NCBI GenBank assembly: GCA_009823505.1
Contig: VZQC01005577.1
Span: 124,001 to 188,000, forward strand
DNA from: Rhizomys pruinosus
Lineage: Eukaryota > Chordata > Mammalia > Rodentia > Spalacidae
Reading direction: 5' to 3'
DNA length: 64,000 nucleotides
The notes beneath the pieces were generated by a model. The model searched no databases, was not told the origin of the DNA, and saw nothing but the letters and a program-made list of their open reading frames with translations. Position numbers and translations under genes: made by a program. Positions 10,216 through 20,520 of the stretch are shown in pieces. Numbering within the stretch: position 1 is the stretch's first letter; each line of letters opens with the position of its first letter.

Positions 10216-11650
10216 CACTTTGTTTGATAGAACCAACATGAGGCAATTACAATGACTGAATTACAAACACACACAAAAACTTAGACACATAAAGAACATG
10301 ACTACATGAATCTTAGACACACAGAACAGTCACCATAAAAACAGAACATAGTTATGGCTTTTAAATCTGGAAAAGGTTGGATCCCCTTCTTCTTGAATGT
10401 TTTTCGACGGCACCCACAGTGGCTTCCCGGAGGACTCTGGAAAGATGTAAACAAAGGCTGGGCCTTGAGTCAATAGGGGGTCAGGGCCCCTCTATCTGAT
10501 GAGAGGGAGGGGGTGGGGCGGGGAAGGGAGCCCCAATGCTTATAAGCCAGTGAAATTCCATGCTGGAAGGAAGTTGAGCATAAAGAAGGTAAGGAAGATG
10601 TGGAGACCCAAAGGGGAAGGGAAGGGAAGGGCCTGAGTCTAGAGAGATGACGGGGCTGAGGGCTGCCCCACTTGAAGTTCAAAGGCTATTTGTGGGATAT
10701 AGCGGGAGCCAACCTGCAGTCTTTGGCTCAGTGGAAGACTTTTCTGCATTTGGGGCAGGGAGTCTTAGGTCTAGTGAAGGGATTTGAAGCTGAGAGAGAA
10801 GGGGGAATGTGGGAGAGAGCCTCCTGGGTCTTCCTCCAAGGATGTACTGGTGGGGGCGAACGAGTATTCCTAGCAGGAGCAGCTGAGGGAGTTTTTGTGG
10901 CTCAGGAGCAGGAGGGGAATTGTCCTCATCTGGTTGGAAATCAGGTACACAGGGAGGGGCCAGTTTTTCCTGGGTGTTTTTGTAACAGACTGAGTTGTGT
11001 TCGCATAGATCGTCTTCTGCCGAGAAGATTTAGGCTGGCAATTATGGCGAGGAGGTTGCCCATGACCACAGGGAAGAGGGTGGGCAGTCGAGTGCCTGGA
11101 CAGAAAAAGAGTGTGTGTCATATCTGAAAGTGTCCTGTGTTTAGTGGGGAACTTCCAAGGGCCATTACCCCCTTGGCTGTATACCCACATGGTGTCTCCA
11201 GAGTGGTGACTTTTTATATACAGAGGGCCAGGTTCCAAGTCCTGAGTGGATCAGCTCTTAAACGGACTCGCCGGGATGAACCGAGAGGTGGGGTAGCCTG
11301 TGCAATTTGTCATGGCACAAAGCAGCGATATGTAGCTCTCTAGTGATGAACAAGCAGGACGACAAATGAATCGAAAGTGAAGGGAAAGGGGCCATGCGCT
11401 CACCCTCGAGTGTCCGTAAACACATAAAACAAAAAGGGGTCTACTCATCAGAACTGCAGAAAGGGTGTCTCATAAACACCAGGGGATTGTAGACCACATG
11501 GGGTCCGCTCACTGAATCACAAAGGGGGTGTCTCGCAAACACTGGGGGGCTGCAACCTAAAACCATAGAGGGGGTGTCTCGCAAACACTGGGAGGGCTTG
11601 TAAACACTGGGGGCTGGGGGGGGGGCGTTGCAGACCACGTGAGCTCCAGA
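10216..11650 (-). other. Internal segment of the outer LTR element, 5' part
   Basis: This is the remainder of the outer element's interior, right of the inner provirus. A minus-strand frame at 11238-10870 (122 codons) is Ser/His/Pro-rich and unrecognised. Near 10470-10380, a minus-strand frame has a FVYIFPESSGKPLWVP pattern recalling the C-terminal domain of betaretroviral integrases. This is weak support for a class II origin. Next to the 5' LTR, the minus strand begins TGGAGCTCACGTGG, which could be a decayed lysine-tRNA-type primer site. No complete gene is present. Confidence 0.5.
11458..11632. repeat. Leader tandem repeats of the outer LTR element
   Basis: A block built on GGGTGTCTCGCAAACACTGG recurs at about 11466, 11528 and 11577 with unequal spacing, plus a partial copy near 11605. 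One spacer repeats a primer-site-like AGACCACATGGGGTC motif. Repeats in the 5' leader are known in some non-autonomous rodent elements. Confidence 0.65.
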
Positions 11651-11984
11651 TGTTGCAACCTCCCCTGGTCCAGCCAGAGAAGTTCTGGTCACAACTGAAG
11701 AGTGGGGGTGACAGATGACAGAGTCAATACATAGACACCAGGAGCCAGGTGAAAAGCACGCAGATTATGAGCTACTGCAGACTCGTTTATTCAGGGGAAA
11801 ACAGGGATATATATGTGATCAGCTCTCCTCCTTCCAGGAACATGCCAGGTGCTGATATGTCAAACTCTCATTGGCCCAGGTCACTGACTCAGCTGTTGCC
11901 ATGGTTAACTTCCGAGAACAGGTTAAACGTGTTTGGCAGCCAGAGTGGTAAGCATGCCAGTGCCCAGGTGTCTAACAGTCTACA
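11651..11984 (-). repeat. 5' LTR of the outer element
   Basis: At 334 bp this is the fuller copy of the LTR at 2288-2585. It reads TGTAGACTGT...GCAACA on the minus strand, with CCAAT (near 11875), a TATA-like ATATATAT (near 11812) and AATAAA (near 11787). The GATGAG target duplication follows at 11985-11990. Confidence 0.85.
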
Positions 11985-11990
11985 GATGAG
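11985..11990. repeat. Target-site duplication (right) of outer LTR element
   Basis: GATGAG matches 2282-2287. Confidence 0.85.
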
Positions 11991-13149
11991 CAGAGGTGCC
12001 GGCCAGCTGCAGAAGGGATCTAAAGCTCAAGGAATCTTGTCAATGGGCCAAAGGCCAACAGGTAGACAAGGAACAGAGCCATCTGCCTAACTTCAGTTCC
12101 CAGTCTTTCCTCGACACAGGTCCTGTGTGTCCCTGTTCCCACGGAATGACAGCACTGTGGAATCCACTGTACAGAGGCACTCAGAACCCCGCATAGCGAT
12201 TTTCTTCACTGTGAACCTTTCTAGAACTCAGTGTCCATTCCATCCTGAGCCACAACAGGTCACCAATTTGACAAATGCTTACTAAACCCTTTGTGTTGAA
12301 GGCCCTATCCTAGAAGCTAAGCAAGATTTTCCCATGAAGAAAACCAAGAACCTGCTTTAGGGGATGTCACTGAAGAGCAGATGTGCCAGGCAAATGTGAC
12401 GAGGTACCAAGGGAAGCATCAGGGAGATACCTCAGGGGATGGAGAACACAGGAAGATTGCCATGTCGTCAAGGGTGAAGAGAATAGCCAAAGTCCAGGTC
12501 TACACTCTAATTCAGAGTTTAGACATCAGAGTCTGGAATCTTGGGGAATTTTAGACTGGAACTTCAGATTATCCAGATGAGAAAACTGAGAACCAAGAGG
12601 AAGAGTTTCCACACTAATGTTCCATACCAAGCCATGTGGGTTCACAGGCCATCAAAGACCAGGCTCCCGTGAGTGTCAGACCCTTTCCCAACATCACTGT
12701 GATTCCATTCAGCCATAAATGAGGCTCACAGATAATCTAACCCATGGAGCCCAGAGAGCTCAAGACAAATCCACTGCCAGGACCATAATGAACAAGTCAG
12801 CTTACTCGGCATGCAGGCTTTCTATACCATTCAAGATCTGATTCTCTAGCATTCCTTCCTCAAGCATGACAGGAGTTCCTCATTTGGGGTCAAAGTTGTG
12901 GAGACCTGAAGTTGAGTCTGGATTGCACACAGCTATCAGGACCTCAGGCTCCTTCTGGAAGCCCTTCTTGCCTTCCCAGAGCATGGCCAAAGCTCTCTGG
13001 GCAGGTGGGCAGTATGAAGAAGGAGGAGGAAAGATGCACGCCTTTTCTTTAACAAGGGCTCCTGGAAGGAAGCTGCCTGTAACACATCTCTTTACCGCCC
13101 AGCCAGAGCCTTGACTGTGAGAGCCCAGAATGAAGTTTTCACTCTGTGC
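11991..13149. other. Unassigned non-coding sequence
   Basis: I see no gene, young SINE or simple repeat. A block near 12540-12600 ('gatgagaaaactgag') recalls an MIR core but is too decayed to call. Confidence 0.45.
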
Positions 13150-13349
13150 AGCCGTGAACCCAGCTAGGAGTCCCCCTGCAGTGCAAGGAGGGCAGAGTGG
13201 CCATGAGCCCAGCTAGGAGTCCCCCTGCAGTGCAAGGAGGGCAGAGTGGCCATGAGCCCAGCTAGGAGTCCCCCTGCAGTGGAAGGAGGGCAGGATGGCC
13301 ATGAGCCCAGCTAGGAGTCCCCCTGCAGTGGAAGGAGGGCACAGTGGCC
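13150..13349. repeat. 49-bp minisatellite, about four copies
   Basis: The unit contains CCCAGCTAGGAGTCCCCCTG followed by CAGTG(C/G)AAGGAGGGCAG and is repeated head to tail about four times with few differences. Copies 1-2 share CAGTGCAAGG and copies 3-4 share CAGTGGAAGG. This explains the open frames seen here. Confidence 0.9.
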
Positions 13350-13932
13350 GTTTGCCTTTGCCTTTCACTCCCAAATTCACTTTCTGCCCTGCCTCCTTTA
13401 CCCTCTCCTGCTCCAGGGCTGGAGACCTAAATAGACCCTCCTGCACATCCTCACCCTTATCACAGCTGGGGGTAGGCCCCTCCCCTCCTGCACTTTCCCT
13501 AGCTGGGCAGCTGTTGCCTACTTCTTTGGTCAGTGAGGGAGAGCACTTAGAGGTGGGCCAGGCCTCTGCTGGGCTTGGGGCCCAGGGGTCTGAGACTTAA
13601 TCCTGACTTGGCCCATCACAGCCTCCTTCTGTGTCAGGAGACAGACTCTACTTTTCACAGCAGAAGGACAAAACACAAATGAACTGGGACAGCATACCAA
13701 AATATACCCAGCAGGTGGCCCCTATACAAAGACCCACCATCTTTTGAATATCCAAGAAAATTTTAGAAATTGAAAAATGTTGGAAACAACCCAAACATCC
13801 ATGAACTGGTTAGGCCTGCACTCACTGTATGAGTGGAGAATTATCTGCAACAATTAAGAAAAATGTAAAGCTGCTTTGTATGTGCCTGTGTGGAACACTG
13901 GCTCAAATACATTGTACATAGCAAAGAATGAA
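13350..13932. other. Unassigned non-coding sequence
   Basis: Nothing supportable as a gene or named repeat. GC-rich at the left, AT-rich at the right. Confidence 0.4.
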
Positions 13933-14120
13933 GGGCTGGCAAGATGGCTTATTGGGTAAAGGTTCTTGCTACCAAGCCTAGGGACCTGAGTTTGACCCCT
14001 GGGACCTATAGGGTAGAAGGAGAGAACTGGCTCTAGCAAATTGTCCACTGATCTCCACATGCACTTTGTGGGTAGGCCTCCAACCCCACCAATAAATAAA
14101 TAATAAATAACAAAAAATAA
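13933..14120 (+). mobile_element. B2/B3-type SINE, diverged
   Basis: It begins GGGCTGGCAAGATGGCTTATTGGG, a variant of the B2 tRNA-like head, has a TTTGACCCCTGGGACC block and ends in AATAAATAAATAATAAATAAC. It lacks the 17-bp duplication of the young local B2s, so it is an older copy. Confidence 0.8.
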
Positions 14121-14188
14121 GAGTAGTAAGGACAGTGTATATAATATGCTACCTTTGGATAACTCATTCATTCAGAATCTAAGTTCCC

Positions 14189-14191
<3 letters not shown>

Positions 14192-14226
<35 letters not shown>

Positions 14227-14230
14227 TGTG
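14192..14230. repeat. (TG)n microsatellite
   Basis: An almost perfect TG run of about 39 bases with two A interruptions. Confidence 0.95.
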
Positions 14231-15562
14231 AACTTCCTCTGGAAGAATATATAAGAAACTGTCTCTAAGGAGAAGCTGCAATAGGGACAGAGACTGGATT
14301 TTCGGAACATTGAGTTGTGGAAGTATCTACCCTAAAAAAATGAGAATAGAAAGGAATCGCTTAATGGCAATTATTTAATCTTTCATTTTCAGTGCTGCCC
14401 CAGGGCCCTGTGCACACCAGATAAGCACCTACCACCCTAGCCAATTATATAATCTTGTGCTCAAAGGGTTTCTTTGCTCCTCTATTCTTTTCCACAGATG
14501 TTAATTGCTTTTTAGATCAGCCAAGACATTGGTATACTGGCCAAACCCCATCTTGTTCAGCTTTATCCATGACCATTGTCCCTGCCGTTCTGAATCCCAG
14601 ACCCGGCCTCCACACATTCACGATCAGCTTCCCATGGCCTTTGCAGGAGACTTCAGGGCTACCGTTGTGCAGACTGGGGAGGAGTCTCTGGGTCTTACGA
14701 TGGGCTCCTCTTCCTAGGTACTCCGCTTCCTGTTCTAGACACTGGTCCTCTCGTGCAGTGAGGCAATTGCGATGCATTTTATCATGCCAGGGACAGAAAT
14801 CCCTAAGTGGAACCGGTCTGTGCCACTGAACTCATAGATGCCTGTGCACCCCAAGGTGCGGGCTCAATCAGTAGAAAGCTCGAAAGAAGGGATGGAACTG
14901 CACTGTAGAGACACTAGAGCAGAGACTTTGGACCCCGTGAGAGGCATCCATTATAATGCCTCAGTTCTTTTCCCGGGCCCTGCATGCTTTTCTCCAGCAG
15001 GACCCTACACACCAGCTGCTCTAGCTTCCAACCCAAAGCTCAGCCACCTGGGAAGAAGAGTTCCAGTTTCCCAGGCATTGACCGTAGGCTGCCTGGTGGG
15101 AGGCAGGATCCACGTGCACATCCATCATCATGGAGGGAGGAGGAGGCTCTGCAGTTTGGTCCAACAAGGGTCCATCCTGGATCCATTCCAGCTCTAGCAC
15201 TGCCTCCCACGAGAAGCCTTCCGGAACAGTCCTGAGGCTCTCCTTCCACAGCGCTTGTCTGAACTCTAAATTACAGCTGCTCCTGCTATTGGTTTGTGTT
15301 TGTCTTTCTCATGAAACCCCAGGAGAGGAAGTAGCAGCCGGGTTTGTGTATCCACAGCATCTAACAGGGGCCACACAATGAGAGGAGAGGAAAAGTGAGC
15401 CCAAGGGCATGAGGGTCGGTGTGGGTGTGCATGGCTTTGAGGCCTTGCTGGCTCTCCCTGAGGAAGCATGCATGCGTTTGGGCCACATTCATCCTCCCAT
15501 GAGCAGGAGGCTCAGGAGAAACCAGGAAAGGACACCAAGCAGGAGTGGAGCAGGGTGCACAA
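14231..15562. other. Unassigned non-coding sequence
   Basis: Several short open frames occur on both strands in the GC-richer part (14450-15400). They overlap each other and show no domain or splice-consistent structure. No clear repeat was recognised. Confidence 0.4.
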
Positions 15563-15820
15563 TAGCGAGGGGTCCTGGGGCCCAGCTGGTAAAGTGCTTG
15601 GTGCAAAGACATGAGGACCAGTGTTCTGATTCACAGCACCCGAGTAAAAAGTCCAGAGTGGCAGTGGATGCCTCTGATCCCAGTCTGGGGAGGTAGAGAA
15701 GGCAGAGGACCCTGGAGCCAGCCAGCCCAGCCAACCAGCAAGCTCCAGGTTCAGTAAAAGACCTTGTCTCAAAAAAACAGAAGAAGATGCAATAGAGACA
15801 CTGACCTCTGCTGTCCACAC
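15563..15820 (+). mobile_element. B4-type composite SINE (ID-like head plus B1-like body)
   Basis: A tRNA-like head (CCCAGCTGGTAAAGTGCTTG) is followed by a B1-related middle (GATCCCAGTCTGGGGAGG), an AAAGACCTTGTCTCAAAAAA block and a 'ctgacctctgctgtccacac' tail. This order is typical of B4/RSINE1. Confidence 0.7.
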
Positions 15821-15821
15821 A

Positions 15822-15824
<3 letters not shown>

Positions 15825-15869
<45 letters not shown>
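15825..15869. repeat. (AG)n microsatellite
   Basis: A perfect GA run of about 45 bases, grown from the tail of the preceding SINE. Confidence 0.95.
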
Positions 15870-15871
<2 letters not shown>

Positions 15872-15888
15872 TGTGGTGTCCTGCATCC

Positions 15889-15938
15889 AGAGGAAGGAAG
15901 GAAGGGAGGGAGGAAGGGAGGGAGGGAGGGAGGGAGGG
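15889..15938. repeat. (GGAA)/(GGGA) purine repeat
   Basis: AAGG units turn into GGGA units over about 50 bases. Confidence 0.9.
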
Positions 15939-16607
15939 CCATGTGAGCCAAGTGCTGTTTAACGCATGATAGTAGAGGATTAAACACCAGGTTTGACATT
16001 GGTCACTGAGCACCATGATATTACAACAGATTCAAGAGAGGGTGAGAGAAAGGTCCAGAGGCAGCCAGTAGAGACATCTGCTTACAGGCTACCTTTTCCT
16101 TAATATCTGAAAAACCTCTGTCTTTGAGTCTTTAAAAATAAAGGATTGGAAAAGGAATCATCAACGACAGAGTTCTGATAATGAATTTCTAATTTCTCAG
16201 CAATTAATGAGCCCCTTCCCAGAACATCACTAGGCTAGACTGGCAGGCCAGCACCCCCGGGGAACTATATTCTCTGACTCCCCAAGGTGGGGGATACAGG
16301 CATATGGCCACCATACTTAGATTTTTTATTTTTACTTGGGTTATAGGGATCTAACTCTACATGTTAAGCCTTTCTGGGGCTTTTACTAAAACTCAGTCCC
16401 AGCCACTGACCTCAAACTGGTCTAGAGAGGGGACGTCACTTCCATGTGCCAATGTGTTCAATATTCATTACGTATAATTTTTAGTTTGTCCTTTTGCACT
16501 TGTTCAAAGTTCTGAGTATAAGCACACTTCTCACTCCTTAGAGTTCTCAAGAGAGTTGCTGGCTACTCCTGGAAACCTGTAAAACACCTGCTTTGCTTGC
16601 TGTCATT
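15939..16607. other. Unassigned non-coding sequence
   Basis: AT-rich, no gene. A faint inverted B1-like remnant may lie around 16280-16440, too decayed to name. Confidence 0.35.
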
Positions 16608-16618
16608 TGGAACCACTT

Positions 16619-16862
16619 CTTTTTTTAAATTTTATTTATTTTTGTATGTGTATGAATGTACTGTCTGCATGTAGGTCTGTGCACCCGTGTTGTGCAATGC
16701 TGCGGAGGTCAGAAGAGGGTCTCAGATTCCCCTGGAACTGGAGTTCTCCTGGAACTGGAGTTACAGACGGTTCTCAGCCTCCATGTGGGTGCTGGGGATC
16801 GAACCCGGGTCCTCTGCAAGAGCAGTCGATGCTCTTAACTGCTAGGCCATCTCTCCAGTCCC
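16619..16862 (-). mobile_element. B2 SINE (17-bp duplication subfamily)
   Basis: An inverted B2 that ends in the complement of the GGGCTGGAGAGATGGCC head. It carries the doubled AACTCCAGTTCCAGG motif and the GGTTCGATCC B-box. A (G/A)GAACCACTTC duplication flanks it (about 16609 and 16863). Confidence 0.92.
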
Positions 16863-16873
16863 AGAACCACTTC

Positions 16874-17455
16874 CTTCTCTGGCCCCACACCTCCCTTTGA
16901 GACGTTATTATTGCCCCCAAGACATGAGTTCACGTCTTCAGTCTTTGAGTCACAAGCCCTTTCCCTCCGGGATACTGGCTTCTGGTCCCTGCCTTGTGAT
17001 CTTTGGGGAGGGAGCGCCTGCGCTTTAGTGCTCCTATCGATTACTCAGCATGCCAGGCCTGCCTCCCTCTAGAGTCTGCAAATATATCATGGCCTCTAGA
17101 AGGTCAAAGTGGAATTTTCATAATCACAGAAAATGGCAGGTACCTAAACCTCTCCCCTTGGAAGAACCCAGCACTGAAGCACCCCATGAAGATGTGATCC
17201 CACAAGAATCTTGAGACATCCAAGATCCATTGTCAAAATACTGACCATTTGGGCTGACACATCTAAACTATGCCAGTGAAATGTCCACACTAATAAAGGA
17301 CATATGTCACCAGTATCTGAGCTGTTTGTTTGCTTGGGTTTTTTTAAAGGTCATTGTTTAAAGGGTAGCCTCCTGTGGGAAAGAATGCATGAGAATTCTG
17401 TTGAATTTTTTAAGCCTGTGACATTTAGGCATTAAATGATATTTGAACGTTCCCT
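16874..17455. other. Unassigned non-coding sequence
   Basis: No gene or named repeat recognised. Confidence 0.4.
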
Positions 17456-17459
17456 CTCT

Positions 17460-17460
17460 G

Positions 17461-17511
<51 letters not shown>
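17460..17511. repeat. (TC)n microsatellite
   Basis: An uninterrupted CT run of about 50 bases. Confidence 0.95.
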
Positions 17512-17515
<4 letters not shown>

Positions 17516-17570
17516 CTCCTAGATACTAGATACTTTATAGAGTAAAATCCGAATGAAAAAATATATGATT

Positions 17571-17707
17571 TTTTTTTTGGTCTTTTCGAGACAAGGTCTC
17601 CCTGTAGCCCCAGCTGTCCTGACCAGGCTGGCCTTGAACTCACAAAGATTCACCTGCCTCTGCCTCCCGAGTGCTAGGATTAAAGGTGTGCGTCACCATG
17701 CCTGGCT
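17571..17707 (-). mobile_element. B1 SINE
   Basis: An inverted 7SL-derived B1: poly-T, then GAGACAAGGTCTCCCTGTAG, CAGGCTGGCCTTGAACTCAC and a TTAAAGGTGTGCGTCACCAT head. The flanking bases GAAAAA(A)TATATGATT (17555-17570 and 17708-17722) are a clear target duplication. Confidence 0.95.
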
Positions 17708-17743
17708 GAAAAATATATGATTTTTATTGTTCAAGACATGAAA

Positions 17744-17956
17744 CTTTTTTGTTTTACGTGTATACGTGTACTGCCTGCATGTGTATATGTGCACCCATGT
17801 CATGCAATGCCCACAGAGGACAGAAGGGGGCATTGGATCCCCTGGAACTGGAGTTATAGATGGTTATTAGCTGCTGTGTGGGTGCTAAGAGTTAAACCCA
17901 GGTCCTCTCTAAGAGCAGCCAGTGTTCTTAACCACTGAGCCATCTCTCCAGCCCCA
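17744..17956 (-). mobile_element. B2 SINE (without the 17-bp duplication)
   Basis: Inverted B2 with a single AACTGGAGTTATAGATGG block, an AGTTAAACCCAGGTCC box and a terminal GCCATCTCTCCAGCCCC. Confidence 0.88.
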
Positions 17957-17970
17957 AGACACTAAACCTT

Positions 17971-18126
17971 TTTTTTTTTTAATCTTTTTTGAGACAGGGT
18001 CTCCCTTTAGTCCCAGCTAGCTTGAAACTTGCTCTGTAGACCAGGCTGGCCTTGAACTCACAGAAATCAGCCTGCCTCCACCTCCCGAGAGCTGGGATTA
18101 AAGGCGTGCTCCAACACACCCAGCTG
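17971..18126 (-). mobile_element. B1 SINE
   Basis: Inverted B1 with a T-run, GAGACAGGGTCTCCC, CTGTAGACCAGGCTGGCC and GGGATTAAAGGCGTGC. Similar bases (GACACTAAACCTT and GATACTGAACCTTT) on its two sides suggest a target duplication. Confidence 0.93.
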
Positions 18127-18781
18127 ATACTGAACCTTTTAATCATACAATAACCTTAAGATTTAAAGTACCCACTTTGTAACTGTCTTCAAAAACTTGT
18201 TGCTTTGTGATCCAAAGTGAAAGATTTTAGCTCAGCCATTTACAGAGAGATAAACAGACCCTCTTCCCTTGACCCATGCCACAGGTCTCCTTCCAGGTTT
18301 GAGCGCCATTCCATGGTGCCATCTCCTTCCTCAGATTCCCAACTCCAGTGCCAAGCTGGATCAGAGAAGGGGAGGTGGTTTGCAGATAAATAAGCCCACA
18401 GTGGCTTGCAGATGAGCTCCGTGTTCTGGGGGTCTCTGCTGTTGCTTGAAGAAAGCCAATGACCTCTATTCTAGCCTGCGTGCTATTGCTATGGAAGACC
18501 CTGAAGATCTGAGTGGGCTATGCCCACAAGACCATGCCCACCCTGCCTCAGTTGCTCAGTATACCCAGACAATTCACACATGTTTTTCCACCAAGCCAGC
18601 CTGTTGCTCCTCAAAGACTTTCACCAGGAACATTAGCAAAGACGACCTCTCCAGGGGTAACATGGACAATTCCATGACTGATGGCTCCTTTGCCTCACAG
18701 CACAAACCAGTACCTTCATCTTCATAAGCACAAAGTGCGATCACACAGGGAATGTGATGACTAGAACTGCTCAATTGCAGC
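18127..18781. other. Unassigned non-coding sequence
   Basis: A 93-codon plus-strand frame starts at 18446 but has no recognisable domain and no coding context. I do not call it a gene. Confidence 0.4.
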
Positions 18782-19090
18782 TGGCTTGGGAAGACAGTTC
18801 AGTTGGGAAAGTGCTGTCAGTGCAAGCACAAGGACCTGAGTTCAATCCCCGGAACCCAGGTAAAAAAATATCAGAGCATCAGATAATGTGCTTGTAACCC
18901 CAGTGTTGGGGAGGCCCTGAAGCTCACTGGCCAGCCAGCCTAGCTTACTTGGCAAGCTCCAGGCCAATAAAAGACCCTGTCTCAGAAAATTAAGGTGCAC
19001 GACTCCTCAAAAAGACACCTCAGGTTGACCTCTGAGCTCCATACATGCACATAGTACACACATGTGCACCCACATGTACACACACAGAAG
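18782..19090 (+). mobile_element. B4-type composite SINE
   Basis: A tRNA-like head with a TTCAATCCCCGGAACCC box, a B1-like middle (CCCAGTGTTGGGGAGG), a CCCTGTCTCAGAAAATTAAGG block, a TTGACCTCTGAGCTCC segment and a CA-rich end. Confidence 0.75.
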
Positions 19091-20047
19091 AATTACTTAG
19101 GGTCAACCAGGTGGTAGCCACAGAGCAAATGTGAACACCTTTGGATCTGTCTCCATTGCTACCACCATCACTATCACCATCTCTGCTCACAGCATCCACT
19201 GAGGACTACACCATGAGGCTATGTGAAACCCAATTCTTAGATGAAATGCCTCAGTGACTCTGTTGACAAATACAAGCAATAGCTGTCATAATTCTCCCTC
19301 CTTTGCAGAGAAGGACTCCGAGGTCTGGAAACTGTGTACCTGGATATCATGTGCACTTGAGATTGAAGTCACCCGCCCCCCCCATGCCACCAAGTTATAT
19401 GTGAGGTCAAAAGCTAAGGAGATGGAAAATTAAAGGTTACTTTTCAGGTTCCGATTCCAATCCAGATCTCAAATTCCCACAACTGGTTGACTGCTTTGGT
19501 CAGCTCCATGGGGACCAAAGATGTTTAAAAGGAAAAACTGAAAACCAGGAAAAACTGCTAGGGAGTGGTGTGCTGTTTTGGACTAGAGTGCAGGATGGAG
19601 GTGACTGGCTTTGGCCAGGACCGGAGGCAGCAGAGCACAACAGCAGGTGAAGAACACAGAGGTAACGTCTTAGAAACTAATATTACCTGTCCCCGTCTTC
19701 CTTGGAAAAGACAACTGGTGACACCAAGGACCAGTTATTCTCAGGAGTAAAGTAAGACAAGGCCGATGTTCTGTGTGAGGCTGGAAAGAGCAGGGGGGTG
19801 AACGGCCCTGCCTCTACTTCCTGTCCTCTGGGAGCTTCAGAAATCACAATCTAAGGAGCGCTTCCTCCTAAGGCTGCTTTTGCCAGTGGCAAAGGGTGAA
19901 TACCTGACCTGCTTTGGGTGTTTTCTGATTCCTGGGGTCCCCCATTCTAAAGCTTATCTGGCCGTATTCTCTGAGCTCATTGGGTAGAAACAGGTATCTC
20001 TGGCCCCTGGCCAGCACCAGGGCCTGCAGGAGGACCCTGTACTCCTG
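19091..20047. other. Unassigned non-coding sequence
   Basis: No gene or clear repeat. A short C-run near 19374 is the only low-complexity site. Confidence 0.4.
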
Positions 20048-20067
20048 CGGGGGGGGGGGGGGGGGGG
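20048..20067. repeat. Poly-G tract
   Basis: About twenty consecutive G residues. Such runs can form quadruplexes and are prone to length errors in sequencing. Confidence 0.9.
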
Positions 20068-20359
20068 ACGGACGACAACGACTCCCAAGCTAACTATGGA
20101 GCACAAACATTTCAACACAAGAGTTTCCTTCCTGGTCCAGAGCTCACGGCGTGGAGGGCCAGGAAGTCGCTTTGTGAGAGCAGGAGTTGTGGACTCAACT
20201 GTCACTGAGCACAGACCTGGTGTCAGATGCCCCGTGAGTTTCACCGAAGTCATCTTGTTCAGTTCTTGCCTCTCTTTCACAATCGAGCTGTTAGCACCAT
20301 TCCACAGCAGTAAACAAAGTTTCAGCAAGTCACATGAACAGTAGGGGAAGATCCATTGA

Positions 20360-20520
20360 CAACAAGCAGACTTAACCTAGACCTGGGCTCTGCAGTAGGA
20401 CCGTCCAGATTCAAGTACCTCCTGACTGTACAAGCCTGGCTAAGTCACTGAAGGTCTCTGACCTTAAGTTTCTCTTCTTCAGAACTTGGATAACAATCAG
20501 CCCTGAGTCACAGGGTGCTG
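20360..20520 (+). repeat. MIR-like ancient SINE relic
   Basis: The order GGGCTCTGCAG..., 'caagcctggctaagtcact', 'ctcttcttcagaacttgga' and 'cagggtgctgtgaggac' matches the MIR core and tail layout in diverged form. Confidence 0.6.

Larger units (their letters stand above)
2288..11984 (-). mobile_element. Outer class II LTR retrotransposon, interrupted by a B2 SINE and an IAP-like provirus
   Basis: Two direct LTR copies (2288-2585 and 11651-11984) bracket the element, and GATGAG flanks it on both sides. In minus orientation the LTR starts TG, ends CA and holds a CCAAT box, a TATA-like ATATATAT and an AATAAA signal, in that order. Without the B2 copy and the inner provirus, the internal part is only about 2.2 kb (2586-3160 plus 10216-11650). 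That is too short for an autonomous retrovirus, so the element was probably mobilised in trans. The only retroviral coding trace I suspect is a short integrase C-terminus-like segment near 10380-10470 (minus). The size and structure recall the mys family of cricetid rodents, but I cannot confirm the family by eye. The element is older than the inner provirus, because the provirus interrupts it. Confidence 0.8.

Noticed and set aside
10672..11127. 151-codon plus-strand ORF
   Set aside because: It lies antisense within the interior of the outer LTR element and shows no domain.
15489..16016. 175-codon minus-strand ORF
   Set aside because: Its middle is Ser/Leu repeats from the GA microsatellite and the rest is antisense B4 SINE.
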